Shown: positions 10,412 through 22,482 of the stretch, piece by piece
Layout of the letters: the number at the start of each line of letters is the position of its first letter
Numbering within the stretch: the stretch's first letter is position 1
Assembly: GCA_030220185.1 (NCBI GenBank)
Contig: JASPKZ010000422.1
Location: forward strand, 815,001-879,000
Source: Diploptera punctata
Lineage: Eukaryota; Arthropoda; Insecta; Blattodea; Blaberidae
DNA: 64,000 nucleotides
Reading direction: 5' to 3'
Program-made: the position numbers and the translations under genes
Notes under the pieces: model-generated
Database searches by the model: none
What the model saw: the letters and a program-made list of their open reading frames with translations, nothing else
Told to the model about the DNA's origin: nothing

Positions 10412-10665
10412 CATAGCCTAGTTGCTTAAGGCAATGCGCTACTATCCGAAAGATCGGGGATTCGAGTTCCGGTGGTGTCAGGATTTTTAAACTGGCTTTA
10501 ACCTTCTGGCAGCATCATGACCTGGGATCAATTGAGCGCCTGTCGAAAATGAGTACCAGAATTTGTATTCTGGTAAATAGGACCATCATGGAGGGCTGAC
10601 AACCCGGCTGAAATCTCGTACCGATTTTCCAGAAAGGAAGGCTTAATCCGTGCTTACAAAAATTG
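10412..10665 (+). mobile_element. SINE-C copy (old)
   Basis: tRNA-like head with box B-like GATTCGAGTTCCGGTGG, then GTCAGGATTTTTAAACTGGC, ATGAGTACCAGA and AGGGCTGACAACCCGGCTGA. It aligns throughout with 17182-17453 and the reverse of 54218-54510. Diverged, and no target duplication seen. Confidence 0.8.
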
Positions 10666-11689
10666 TTTTAATAGTTACGATGCTATTTTCATTTCATTTT
10701 ATCAATCGCCAGTGTGGTAGTGATTGTATGAGTCTTCATTTGTTCAATTGTTACAAGTAATAGCCTATTTGAAATACCTGAATACATATTGGAAACCTGA
10801 GTTTATGCAATAATTAATATTTTGCTGCACATTCTTTTGATATATTAAATTAATTTCTTTTTTTATGTTCAAATAGTTCACCATTATACTTAAACCAGTT
10901 AAATTCTAATTTAAAGTGTTTACGAACTTTTTTCGAAAATATCTCATCTCATCCTTAAAACCGAAATTTCATTCCTTAATAACGAAAATGGTTTAATGCT
11001 TCAAAATATGGGGAATTGTGTTGAATGTTACAATATGCGCTAACTTTAAGTACGTAATGTAGTAACTAGTAGGCACTTCCCTATAAACATGGTCTTATTG
11101 CAAGAAAGGCATGCACTCTGCTGCTAGTGAAATGTATACATTTTTTTATATTACCAATTTTGCTGATGCAAGTCAGTACTTCAAAAGGGAAGACATCAGC
11201 ACAAATTTAGTATCAACTTAGTAGTTCATTTGTAGTGAAAACAAGTAGGATAATACTTTTCCTATCTAAAAGTTTATTAATATGCCACACATATCTGCAG
11301 CAAACGATCTATAGGCTGTATCTTCCCCTCCAAAGGAACCAACTATATTTAGATAGTCTAGAAATTCCCTTGACTAGAATTAACTTTGTGGCTCTCAGAT
11401 CACGGGGAGATTACTTTTCTGAGGCTACCAGGACAATAAATAATACATAAGGCTTATTTTACATTGAAAGTGTTCCTTTAGAAACCAGTTACCTGTTATG
11501 TTGTATCTTAAAATCTCATGGATGGATAGAACAGCTATCCATTTTCATCGTAGAATTATGGGGACAGACAGCACAAATTTTTAATGAGTACAGTATATTG
11601 ATCTTCAAACAATATGTGATTGACTATGGGATAATTTATTAAATATTTCATTTCCCATAAACGGTACGAACACAGATACCCATGATCAA
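10666..11689. other. No recognised feature
   Basis: AT-rich. A 71-codon open frame at 11235-11450 has no recognisable domain. Confidence 0.45.
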
Positions 11690-11985
11690 TGTATGACCGT
11701 AATCCGGGGTGTACAAAATAACGTGCGGTTCCCTCGCAGGTGGGTGAATGGATGCATTGGATTTTTTTTTCGAATCACTTGATATGAAGCTGGCCCTAAA
11801 CATTCTGGCGGCACCATAGTCCTGGAGTTGACTCAGCCTCTTACAATAATAAGTATCAAGACTTTAATTTAGGATAAAGGTGATCGTCATGTAGAGCTGA
11901 CATCTCGTGCCGATTGTCTAGAAAGCTGGGAGCCTTAACCTCCATCTAGTCCAAGGACCTCCTAAGGCTTATAGTGGGAACACTT
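11690..11985 (+). mobile_element. SINE-C copy (very old)
   Basis: The 3' half is clear: TTCTGGCGGCACCATAGTCC, GAGTTGACTCAGCCTCTTAC, GCCGATTGTCTAGAAAG, GGGAGCCTTAACCTCC. The head is poorly preserved. Confidence 0.7.
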
Positions 11986-12759
11986 TACATTCTATTTTTA
12001 CTTGCTGTGAAGAGGAGACCAAAAAGCTCACAGATGAAAGACGCTACTTCTACAAAACAAATTTCTAGCAGCGCTTTTATATTAACCATAATCTAGAAGT
12101 TAGTTTCTATCAAACGAACACAACCTGTAATATGTTAATAGTTAACATTCATGTAAAAAGAGCCTGTTATTATGCAACTAGCACAGAAAAAATCTGCTGT
12201 GTTGATACAATGTTGCTGATTTTAAATAAAGTTCTATTTTTAAAAATACTTTAGATACATTTATTTTTCTAACACACTGCAAATGATATGTCTATGGATA
12301 TAACTCTACATAGCCATTTTAGTTGTTTATTGAGACTGGGCGGGTAATTCTTCCCTGAGCACTGCGACCTGAAATATCTATTGCGCTATCCCAATATTAT
12401 GGAAATAATGGAATGAAAGTCTACTCTATGGCGTTATGAAAGTTGTAGGTCCGTCACACCAGGTTCTTCTCCCATTACCTATTCTGCCATTGTTAGGTTT
12501 GGCCCATGGCGGCGAGGGGGACTACAACTCCCCTACCCCTATTGGATTCTTCTACCATTTTTGTTGCTCAGGCTCGAAGTCATGAGGTACCACACTGGTG
12601 GCACGTCATTGGTTCCCGTAACCACATATTTCAACGCCTGTGAGTGCCAACCAAACTACTTTTCCTAAATGAGATGAGATGAAGGATATTATGAAATTAA
12701 TTAATATGGTATTAAATGGAAAGTATTGGTGGGATGAAATTTTGGAAATGGGAGAACCC
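11986..12759. other. No gene recognised; GC-richer patch near 12480-12560
   Basis: A locally GC-richer segment (GGCCCATGGCGGCGAGGG) stands out but holds no open frame or known repeat. Confidence 0.4.
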
Positions 12760-12872
12760 AGAGAAAAAAAAATCCTGTATGGCCCACCACCAATACCCCT
12801 TTATAACCATCAGGATTCAAACCTGGGTTCCCAGTCGGGCAACTTGTTCGGTTCACTTGGTCGGCGATTTGT
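12760..12872 (-). repeat. tRNA-like SINE head, unclassified
   Basis: On the minus strand a GACCAAGTGAACCGAAC stretch and a box B-like GGTTTGAATCC are spaced as in a tRNA-derived SINE head. No second copy was found here. Confidence 0.3.
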
Positions 12873-14253
12873 ATGAATAAGGCCCAACGCTGAACTAGAG
12901 ATACAACTTATCACCCATAGTAAAGCATGATGGCTGGGGTATTCTAGATTGGGGTTGTATGGCATAATCTAGTGTTGGAGATCCTGTTCAAATTAAATAT
13001 ACGTTGACAGCAGTGGGTTATATCAACGTATTGCGATATCATCTATTGAGTGGTGTTGCAAAATAATGACTAGGAAACTTCAGTTTATTCCCACAAGTCA
13101 ACGACTCTATCCATATGGTTACAACTGAAAACACCTCACCACTCGACTAACATAATTCCAGATAGAAAATTTATGGTATACATTAGATGTAATGATTACA
13201 AAATATAGAGGTTAATCGAGAAAATAGTTTTTGAACACTTACAGGTTGAATGGGAGAAAATAGATTCAGGTGTACCTAAGAAACTTTTAGATCCCTACTA
13301 TTTTTTTTTCTTTAGAAGGGAATGAATGAATTTTTGAGAAATAAGAATTAATTTATTGTTATAACTTATTTTCTTGATTTGCAATTAAATTGATATACAA
13401 TGTAACCCTTGAAAATTGTGTATTTAAAATATTAGGAAGTTATTAATTTCTAAAAATATTACTGAGTAAAATATGAGGTGTACTATTTTTTATCAATATA
13501 TATATATATATGTATATGTATATAAAGTAAAATATGTGCCTTTACATTTATATTATAATGCCCATTTCACATGCATTTATTCATATACTGTATAACATAC
13601 TACTTTGAACTCTACTACCTTCAGATTAAATTACAACAAACATTTTAGCCAGACTATTTCCATTAAAGATAATGAAAACAGTCTTTATGTAGCAATTAAA
13701 CAAATGACAGTCGATTTCTGGTACTTGCAGCGTTGCCTATGTTACTGCTAGTCACTGAAACGTGATCACACATTGAAACAAAACACTATTAATAGATTGG
13801 TTTATATAATGAGTTCTGCAATATGAAGTCATAGATGTTACGATGTCTCGAGGAATAACGTAGATTTAATTAATTAAATATATAGTACATACGTACAGAA
13901 AACAATATTTTTTTCTTCTAAATTGTACCATGTAATGTGTCGACATAAAACTAAATATATGGAACACAGAGTTAATACATTGTGATAGTAATGTTAATTA
14001 ATTAAATTATATGTTTTGTTATGATCTAGAAGAAGTATGACCGCCTCTAGCTACGAGGTTCGCTGTTTGTTCCTAATAGTAAACAAACATTGTACTGCAT
14101 ATGCCTATAGGAGTGGAATAGATACAATTTTCTCCTAACATCCCTGAATCATGCTTGTATTACCAGATTTATACTTGATTGAAATTATTAGTAACTGTAT
14201 ACACAGTAAATTTTACAAATTATTGTAACTCAGTAAATAACCTAGCTTTATTA
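12873..14253. other. No recognised feature
   Basis: AT-rich, with a short imperfect TA run near 13495-13526. No coding signal. Confidence 0.45.
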
Positions 14254-14395
14254 CACTGATGTGGTCTCGAGATAAAGTTATTGCCCCGGGCGTAATGGGC
14301 CTGAATTCGATCACCGATCGAGACAAGTTTCCTGGGTGAGGTTTTTCGTTGTTTCTCCTCACCCACAAGACAATTGTCTGGAGAAACATTATTGC
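14254..14395 (+). mobile_element. SINE-B copy, 5' half
   Basis: TGGTCTCGAGATAAAG with a box B-like TTCGATCACC, then TTTCCTGGGTGAGGTTTTT, and ending after the ACAAGACAATTGTC block. Diverged. The 3' half is missing. Confidence 0.75.
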
Positions 14396-15795
14396 CAAAA
14401 ACAACATGGTCATCATCTCACTATCATTTTGTGTGAATGATGTGTCTTGTCTTAAACCTTCATGTTGTCTCGGAGGTAGTCCTGGCATTGAACTAATTAC
14501 TCATCCACGGAGATCCTTCATATCCTTGCGTGGTTAAAAAGCCAGAGTTTTAATATTCTTTCCTGACAGATATATATGCCTCCAATGCTCGGGAAGCGTG
14601 AGAGATGTAAAAGTACCTATGAAGGGAGAAATTAAACCATGAAAGAAATAAAGAAAAAAAATCAGGCTTTAAATTTTATAGAACTGTGTTACATAATCAT
14701 GGAAATGATATGAACTAAAATGTTTTTGACGTGTCAGTGAGATAGTTGAGCTTGTTTTCTCGTACATTCATGGCTGAATTTTAAACTAGTGGTTCTGGGT
14801 TAAATCGATGTCTGTATTATTTTTTATTGCTGTCATTACATTACAGAGAAACCCTGCGCTCACAAATATGTAGAGGAGGAAGCGTAACTGCAATTTTAAA
14901 TTTTACATTAGTTTAAATTGTATTCGCGCACATCTGCGGGTATCGTATCCTATGCTGAATAATTTTGGTTTAGGGCGACGGTTTCTGAACTCTGGTGAAA
15001 TTAAAACAGGCTACTGAAACTTGTGCTCTGGTCGAGTGGTAGAAATTAACTTATTTAATAATATTAGCATATTATATATTGCACAGTAATTATAGCGTGA
15101 TCATATTTCTTAAAGGGTAACAAAGTAATCACTAATGGGCGGAAAAATAATACCTTACAGACAAGTTAGGCATCCATGAACTCGTTCTGTCTTGGGTTTG
15201 ATTGTGGCTGGTAGTGTTTAGAGAATTGCATAAACCGAGGAATGACTGCTCTGATCGTTGATAGTCTTGGTAAGCTAGCAAAAGGTACATCGGAACACAT
15301 GTTGTTCACTCAATATTATTACTACTACTGATAATATATCTCACGCCGAAACTTACGTCGAAATTTCTTTCAGAGAAGCGTTGTGATATACAAAGACCGT
15401 GTAAAAAAAAAGGTATCTGCCGTTTTTAACTGTATGGCACTAAAAACCAGCGCCAAATCTCTCATCTGAATTGTAGGGAATTAATGAACCTCCTAAAACT
15501 TGATGGATTGGAGAACCCTGATCAACTGTCTTCCACGCTGCACTCGCCTCAATTCACTCCGCTCTAAATCAAGCAGGGAGTCCATATGCTACACACTGCG
15601 GGTTGCTATTGCTGGATTCTGGCTTCGGTTTCTGTGTCTTGCAGTTAAAAACGGCATGTTTTTTTTTTGGACACGGCCTTGGTACATCACAACGCTTCTC
15701 TGGGAGATATTTCAAGGTAGGTTTCGGCATGCATTGTTTGATAGTTCCCTTTTCAGTCATATTTAAATTTAAATTTAGTATATCTAAGGTACGAA
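14396..15795. other. No recognised feature
   Basis: AT-rich with scattered short open frames (the longest at 15500-15766) that resemble nothing known. Confidence 0.4.
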
Positions 15796-16352
15796 AAAAT
15801 CATAATAGACAACAAACCTCTGGAACAAGTAACAAATCTTAATTATTTTGGTTGTAATTTTACTATAAACACAAACTGAAAGAGACATAAATATGAAAGT
15901 ATCAAAATTTCAAATGATATGAGGAACCATACATAGAACATTAAAGAACAAAACAAGAAGAGATGCTAGATTGAAGTTTTATAAAACATGGGCAGTTCCT
16001 GTATTACTTTATGGGAGTGAAACTTGGGTAATGACCAAACAATTACAAAGTAGAATACAAAGCCTAGAAATGAACTTCCTTAGAAGAACAAAAGGCTGTA
16101 CAAGAATGGATCGGATAAAGCATGAAGAGATAAGAACAGAAATATATATCTATTGAATGATAAAATCAAAGAATATAGAGAAAAATGGTTTAGACATGTA
16201 GAAATAATGAATGTAACAAGATTACCAAAAGTAGCATTTAACTACAAGCCAAGAGGTTCAAGGATATAGGAAGGCCAGTGAAAAGATGGACAGAACAACT
16301 GTGAGGCGGAACAGGCAATTTGCCTAGCCCGTGAAGTGAAGAAGAAGAAGAT
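15796..16352 (+). pseudogene. LINE reverse transcriptase C-terminal fragment
   Basis: Pieces in order: KIIIDNKPLEQVTNLNYFG (the Y-L/F-G thumb motif), KFYKTWAVPVLLYGSETW, SLEMNFLRRTKGCTRMDRI, EYREKWFRHVEIM, and GRPVKRWTEQL, in changing frames with stops. This is the standard C-terminal order of RTE/jockey-like non-LTR elements. It ends in a GAAGAAGAAG tract, parallel to the GAT-rich end of the LINE at 37498. It lacks the catalytic FADD/YADD part and is 5'-truncated. Confidence 0.8.
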
Positions 16353-16548
16353 GTCTAAAGTTTAAAGATAAAAATAAAAAAAAGTCAAGCCAAATACAAT
16401 AATTTATCATAATTATAAATTTTCCATTGACATAATGCATTAGTATATAAAATTTATAGCGGATCCATGATTTTGAATTGCATATATAAATTATAATTTT
16501 TTAAGGGAGTATACGATTTAATTATTCAGTAATTATGAATGATTGTCT

Positions 16549-16882
16549 CACGCCTTGCTGAAGACTAGATGCCTTGGCGCAGAGCTACGGGACTTGCGCT
16601 GGTTCGAGTATCCATGGGGAGAAATGTTCTCATGAAATTTTTGCTAGTATGGGACCGGTGTCCGTCCAGCATCGTGAGTCTTTTGGGTTGCTACAATAAG
16701 TAGCGACTCTGGATTGATAAAACCAGCTATTACGACTGGGGGACTCGACATGCTGACCACACGTCACTCCTACACTGACTGAATGGTCTTATACCCCTGT
16801 GGTTAAAACATATGAATATGAGGCCAACAGCTGGCTGGTAGGCCAAGGACCTTCTGGGCCTGTTGTACCATGGAGTTTTTAG
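16549..16882 (+). mobile_element. SINE-A copy
   Basis: Head GATGCCTTGGCGCAGAGCTA with box B-like GGTTCGAGTATCC, body TATGGGACCGGTGTCCGTCC and ATAAGTAGCGACTC, and tail AGGCCAACAGCTGGCTGG. Aligns end to end with 47962-48308. Confidence 0.85.
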
Positions 16883-17181
16883 TTTAAGTATGAATGATTA
16901 ATTCACTCTTTTGCTCGTAAAATATGTATCGACTTACTTAAAAGAAGGACAGAAATGTTATCCACCATTCGTTGTCTTTTACTATTGCAGTGTTTTACAA
17001 TATACATGCGATAATTGTAAAATTTGAACTGTTTCTGATAGTGCTTATAAATGAGAAACTTTACGTCACACGAAGTGATGCGCGTGTATTTAATAAAATA
17101 GATCACGCACCCAAATGGACTATTGTTCACTCTGTTGTCCATCATTAGCCAGAATATTTAGTATGGTACATATTTGAAATT

Positions 17182-17453
17182 CTGCGCTACAAGCCGGAAG
17201 GTCGAGGGTTCGAGTCCCGGTGGGGTCAGGATTTTTAAACTGACTCAAACCTTCTGGCGGCACTATGGCCCTGGGGTCGACTCAGCCTCCAACTGAAATG
17301 AGTACCAGACGCTTGTTCTGGGGTAAAGGCGGCCGTCACGCAGGGCTGACAACCCGGCTGACATCAAGTGCCGATTGTCAAGAAAAAGTGGGAGCCTTAA
17401 CCTCCTACTGCCCCAAGGGCCTCCTGAGGCCTGTAGTGGGATCACTTTACCTT
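17182..17453 (+). mobile_element. SINE-C with perfect 15-bp target duplication
   Basis: Starts inside the tRNA-like head (GCTACAAGCCGGAAGGTCG, box B GGTTCGAGTCCCG) and ends GGGATCACTTTACC. TACATATTTGAAATT flanks both sides (17167-17181 and 17454-17468). The copy is slightly 5'-truncated but its sequence is well kept, so this is a relatively recent insertion. Confidence 0.9.
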
Positions 17454-17559
17454 TACATATTTGAAATTAACACTTTTTTTTTTCGGAGAACAATATTAAA
17501 CTTCAACCTTTATTGCAACCGGACCAGGTTCGTACTGATTAATTGTATTGGACAAGTTA

Positions 17560-18790
17560 CCCACAGTTCCTAAAGGCTTTCCAATTTAGATGTTTCCAGA
17601 AGTTTTATACTTCATGTCAAACTTTCAAAATTGTTTTGAATGAATTTTATATTTTTTGCTAAAGTTTGAGACATTTCAGATTTTACAATTTAAATTGATG
17701 ATGCCTCCTCACCAATATAACTGTTATTGGTACAATTTTGCTGTAACATTTAGCGTACGTTGCCAGCTCCCCCACCGCGTTAATATGAACTGAGGAGGAA
17801 GTGGAAGATGTGATTCTAGTTCTCTAAATTTGTTAATTCTGTAAGGATTTTAGTTTTTTTACATTAGCTATTAATGTATCCTCATCGGTAAAGTTAAGGC
17901 CACTTCGGCTACCTTATACATGTCATGAGCGAGGCAGGTCAAATGCAATAATTTAGAATAATGTTTTAGTTCTTTACCTGTTTTTATCATGTAAGAGGCG
18001 ACAGCTGTGCCAATAAGTAAAACCTTGTCTAATTCACTCAGATCATAAAATTGACTATGGTTTTGAAATTGTCCAGGATTTCAGAATTTCATTTCCCTTA
18101 TTTGTGAGTAGTAGAATACAACGATCATATTTGTATGTGGTTTCATCGACTGAGACCGAAATCTTATTATCTCCCACGGTATTATCTTTTATATTATTCA
18201 TAGTCCCACTGTAAGATTTAGGCAAGATTTGTCTTCTAATTGTTGTTTTCACTCGTGTTGCATTGTGTATTTCGCCATAAACGCTTTAAATGCTGGATTT
18301 TCCGAAGTTTTAAATTAAAAGGGATATTTGCGCTCACCATCATGTTCCACAAATCTATGTTAAACTGCGTTTTTTTTCTATTTATCACGATATAAGCTTC
18401 TTGTAGGAAAACAGAAGGAAAACGCCCAGTTGGTAGACCAAGAATGAGATGGGAGAATAACATTAACTATGGTTTGAGGGAAGTAGATTATACAGGGAAT
18501 GATTGGAAAGCATTAGCTCAGGATAGGGATGTATGGAGAGCTTATGTCCGCGCGGCCATGAACCTACGGGTTCGTTAGTGCCAGTGAGTAAGTAAGTATT
18601 TGTATACTAAACAGTTTTTTAATAGCACGTTCGGTGTGTCACACACATTCATTTTAGTTGAACAATGTTGCTCTTCATTTTGTCTTCGTATTTTGTATAT
18701 CTGATATAAGCCTACATAGAAATATTCTGCACCCATTTCTTGCATTACTGAATTTAGTCTAATTTGTTTAGACTTATTCGTCTTCGGGAT
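17560..18790 (-). pseudogene. hAT-type transposase, decayed and split by a LINE tail
   Basis: Minus-strand segments follow the order of a hAT transposase. A zinc-finger-like N-terminus ends in QHCSTKMN. It is followed by FNIDLWNMMVSANIPFNLKL, then VGDNKISVSVDETT holding the first catalytic Asp, DLSELDKVLLIGTA, LLHLTCLAHDMYKVAEVA, LPLPPQFILTRWGSWQRTL, and IKFIQNNFESLT. Frame changes and stops separate them, so the gene is dead. The RTE tail at 18393-18600 lies between the N-terminal and second segments and post-dates it. Terminal inverted repeats and 8-bp target duplications were not located. Intact relatives catalyse cut-and-paste transposition. Confidence 0.8.
18393..18600 (+). mobile_element. 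RTE-type LINE 3' end, 5'-truncated
   Basis: Closely matches 61020-61222: AAGCTTCTTGTAGGAAA, ACGCCCAGTTGGTAGACCAA, GGATAGGGATGTATGGAG, TTATGTCCGCGCGGCCATGA, and the end GTGCCAGTGAGTAAGTAAGT. It encodes the GRPRMRWENNIN-type C-terminus. It interrupts the hAT gene. A convincing target duplication was not found. Confidence 0.9.
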
Positions 18791-19349
18791 TGTTAGATGA
18801 ATCACCTTTAAAAAAACATAACTCACTAATTATGTGAATTGTGTTGCGCCTGCGTCACTGACTGTGGTTACCTGCGCTGCAATTCATAGTTCAGACGAGC
18901 ATCATCGTAAACATATTATGTAGGTATTATTTTTCTACCCTTCAGTAATCACATTCTGTATTTTCATTTATTGGGTATTCTGTTTTAAATCTATGAATTA
19001 ACATTTCCCCTCTCATTAGTGCTCTTCATCATGAAGCTTTCATACAGATTTTGACCATTGTTGACATTCCGACCGTCCCACAATCTCTACATTATTAGGA
19101 ATCTTGTTCTTATCATTCTGTTTACAAGATCAATACAGTTTTTAGTAATTTTTTTCTTTCCTAAACTTGAAGGTATTTTTAATTCATTCAATCAAAATTT
19201 TCTGGTAATTTATTAACATGTGAACACCGTAATATAAACTAGTTATGAAACTCAACCATCTCTTTCATTATTATATTCCTTCCTTTTGTAAGAATTAAAT
19301 GCCCTAGGCCAGTCGCCTGTAAACAGGAAGCGCATATCAGACACGTCGC
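18791..19349. other. No recognised feature
   Basis: AT-rich, no coding signal. Confidence 0.45.
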
Positions 19350-19625
19350 GTCGGTTCTGGTGGACTGATAGTTATCATGTCTCGGTTCCGACGCTCGCGT
19401 TGCCATACCGCCCGGGATGGATAGAATTTTAATGGTGTAATAATACTGATTGATTTCTCTCGAGAGGAAATTACAGGGATGGGTCTCGTGTTGTAAATTT
19501 ACAGTACATAAAGAAACCTAGAGCTTAAAAAAAGAGCTCTGATGCCAGACCTCTCGCTCAAATTTGAATTGCATTGTTAAAATGACATAAGCTGTATGAC
19601 GACGTTAAGTAGAACACCGACTAAC
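19350..19625 (+). mobile_element. SINE-E-like copy (old)
   Basis: Shares GATGGGTCTCGTGTTGTAAATTTACAGTAC-type blocks, a TTTGAATTGC element and a terminal CGACGTTAAGTAGAAC with the copy at 46052-46345. The tRNA-like head is weak. Confidence 0.55.
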
Positions 19626-20020
19626 TAGTTTCAGACAAATTCACAGCTGTGTTCCTTCCAAATCCAATATACCAGGGTCATTTTCGAATAAAACATAAAA
19701 AGAGGGGTACACATCCAGACCGAAGATGTAGATTTAAAATTCCTTACTTCACCCGTGCTCGATCAGAAGGTGGGACTCCACCGACCACGCCATCCATATC
19801 AACGACAAAACTTGATTGAAGTATACTTTTTAAATACTTAATTTACGTTAATCCTTGATAAAATGGATGTCAGTAGGTTTGTTTATTTGAAATTGTGGTA
19901 TTTTAGATTTAAGAAACCAATTTAATTAATTTTAACTAATTATTTAGTTAATTACATTTATTATTTAAATATTTTAAAGTAGTAAATAAGTAGCTACCTA
20001 TTTTGGTTTATATTATTATT
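19626..20020. other. No recognised feature
   Basis: Possible tRNA-like stretch on the minus strand near 19720-19800, too weak to call. Confidence 0.35.
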
Positions 20021-20325
20021 TCCTAATGTATTTAGTTACCTTCTTCAGTTGGTATTAATGTATTATATGTATTATGTTTATATCATTCTCCACTGCATTA
20101 ATTCTTTGTGCATGTTAGAGTGAGTTTTATATTTTGATATTTTCTCGTAAATTTGTTTTATTTTAAATAATTTCCTAATGTCTTTATACCTTCTTGAGTC
20201 TGGTACTAATCTATTCTATATTGTTTTTATGTTATTTCCCCTTGAGTTATTTTTTTTAAATTTTGTGTGTGTGTGTCAGTATTTATTTTATATCTTGAAA
20301 CCGTCTCCTAAATTTATATTATTTT
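20021..20325. repeat. ~150-bp tandem duplication, diverged
   Basis: TTTCCTAATGTATTTAGTTACC at about 20020 and TTTCCTAATGTCTTTATACC at about 20170 start two similar AT-rich units (CCTTCTTCAGTTGGTATTAA against CCTTCTTGAGTCTGGTACTA). A small hairpin (ACCCGA / TCGGGT) follows at 20412-20442. This could be a LINE 3' untranslated region. Confidence 0.5.
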
Positions 20326-20619
20326 TGTTTTCCCTACTCTCTTTAACTAAAACTTCATAATGCATAATATTCTGTTTATTATATTCTGTTTGTATTATTT
20401 CTGTAACTGAACTGCACCCGAGCATGAACACTTGTTCATTCGGGTGTTAATATTATGTACACCATTTATTTGTGAATACAATTTATTATTTTTCGTAAAG
20501 TCTAACATTTTTTTACGAAATTGTTTGCCATATTTAAATTCTGGTATAACAGTAGACTACGGGCGATGTTGGTTTTTGAGATGTTAAAATGGAAATAAAG
20601 TATTTTAAATTTCCCTCCT

Positions 20620-20905
20620 ACTAATGAACTTGAAATGAATTTCCCTGTGGATGCGCGAAATTTCTTTCATGGTATATGGCGCAGTACTCCGCGGCCTTGT
20701 GCGGTCCTTCACCGGACGTTGGCTTGTGACCACCATCGACCGTGTTGACGCGTGCGTCCATTAGGGCAGTGGTGCATGCATGTCTTATATTCATATTCTC
20801 AGCTCTTTGTCTTAATCTAGAACTGTTTATTTGCCACACAAAATCTTGGAGTGATTTAACATTAAACGTACATTGTTGAAACACTAAATTATTCATCACG
20901 CGGTT
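20620..20905. other. GC-richer patch with unrecognised 92-codon minus frame
   Basis: The minus frame at 20621-20899 begins MMNNLVFQQC and includes GGHKPTSGEGPHKAAEYC. I recognise no family and cannot tell chance from decayed coding sequence. Confidence 0.25.
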
Positions 20906-20999
20906 TACTTCGAACTGCGTCTCATTCGTAATGTCTTATCACAGGTTTTACTTGCTTACTTCAAACTGCGTCTCATTTCATACCTTTACCGTCTTATGA
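20904..20999. repeat. ~52-bp tandem duplication
   Basis: TTACTTCGAACTGCGTCTCA and TTACTTCAAACTGCGTCTCA begin two adjacent units, each with a GTCTTAT block. Confidence 0.8.
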
Positions 21000-21227
21000 A
21001 GTGGCCGAAGTATTGAATATTACAGTACTATATACTGTAATTCAGAATTCACCAAATGAACGCAATTTTTAAATTTGTAAATAAAACATGGGAAACTCAA
21101 TTAACAATTTTGCGAGTAAACAAACAAGATACTCGATAAAAAAAATTATGGACATAAAATATTATCAGCACTTGTTTAATTTTATGGTTAATTGAAATAA
21201 ATTAGCCGTATGTTGTTGTGATCGAAG

Positions 21228-21405
21228 CTGGTGCTTACAGCTCATAATATCCCGAGTTCGTTTCCCACACAAATCACAATTTTTCCTTTAGGGAATTATT
21301 CCTGTGGTCGCCATTGACTGGAATGTAGGTTAAGTATAGGTTTAAGGACTTTCTTAGTGTTTCGTTATTATCCATCATATCGTAACTTCATCTTCCAGGC
21401 GTCCC
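21228..21405 (+). mobile_element. SINE-F copy
   Basis: tRNA-like head (box B-like CGAGTTCGTTTCCC), then TAGGGAATTATTCCTGTGG and ATTATCCATCATATCGTAAC. It aligns in reverse with 31232-31428. Confidence 0.6.
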
Positions 21406-21594
21406 AATATCAGGAATAATTCCGCCAATGCAAAAATGTTCTAAATGTTGCAAGAAAACCTGATGGTATTGGATTAAAGAAAATTAAAAATAATTATTTT
21501 GACGAGTTTTGATAAAATTTGCTTTTCATTATTCATTTTATTGGCTGTACCGATTGAATCAATCTCCATTTTTCATCTATTATTTAAAAGCGAA

Positions 21595-21960
21595 TGCGTG
21601 TGTGTTTGTAATTTATTGACTTCTGAACCACGAAACGGATCTTTATGAAAATTTGTACATACAGGTTTTTAGGTACGGCGAGTGTTTAGTCGCTATTTAT
21701 TATTCTGTACCACTATTAGGTGCAGGAATTAACCGAAAACGAAAATTTAAAAGTCATCTAGCAGTCGCAGTTTGCGATGTTTCACAAACGAAATTTAGTT
21801 TATGCTATTAAAATAAATCGAGGTAAATATTGTCCAAACGTCATAGAAATCCGGCCATTAGAAGTGGGGGTTTGCCTGAAATCTGAAATGAAGAATTTAT
21901 TCTAGCATCCGCCACGTTTGATTCGTAAGACCATACAATTTAATTATAATCAACCCGTAA
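21595..21960 (+). repeat. Rep-X dispersed repeat, copy 2
   Basis: Same block order as 4095-4460: GAAAACGAAAATTTAAAAG, GCGATGTTTCACA, GGCCATTAGAAGTGGGGGTT, CCACGTTTGATTCG. Non-coding. Confidence 0.65.
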
Positions 21961-22086
21961 TTATCTTTTAACTTATACAACTGAAAATAAAAACACGCAT
22001 TTAATTTATTTAGGCATAGCAGCGCACTCCGAGTGTTCGCTAGTAGTAATATACACAGTGTCCACAAATATAGTAACACACTTTAA

Positions 22087-22133
<47 letters not shown>
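22087..22133. repeat. (ACT)n expansion inside the left inverted end
   Basis: About 15 units on this side against three on the other end, so a microsatellite has grown inside the terminal repeat. Confidence 0.95.
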
Positions 22134-22134
<1 letters not shown>

Positions 22135-22279
22135 GACTACGTCGCTTTGGATAATCGTATCTAAATGAAATTAGTGACAATCAAAAGAGAAACTCTTTTG
22201 CTATACCTCATAGACATTGAATGTGACCCCAACGAGTTACGCTGTAGACATCGAGGCGATATTCCCATTCACGTCACAC

Positions 22280-22450
22280 ACCCTCCAACATATGTGAAGA
22301 AATGGACTGGATGGCAGCGATGATACGAAACTGGATTTCTTGCCGGTTTTGAGGCAATGGGGGTACATAGACACGATCCTTTATGTAACCCCATAAAAAT
22401 AAGTCACAGACCGTCAAGTCAGGTGACTTCGGCGACCACTTGTAGAAAAC
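22280..22450 (-). pseudogene. Transposase C-terminal part (mariner group)
   Basis: Minus strand reads SPKSPDLTVCDLFLWG then YIKDRVYVPPLP, the block around the third catalytic Asp followed by the family's VPPLP signature, as in the intact protein at 49217-50272. It is separated from its upstream part by the LINE at 22483-22975. Confidence 0.8.
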
Positions 22451-22482
22451 ATTATCATCATCTCCGGCACGTCCAATCCATC

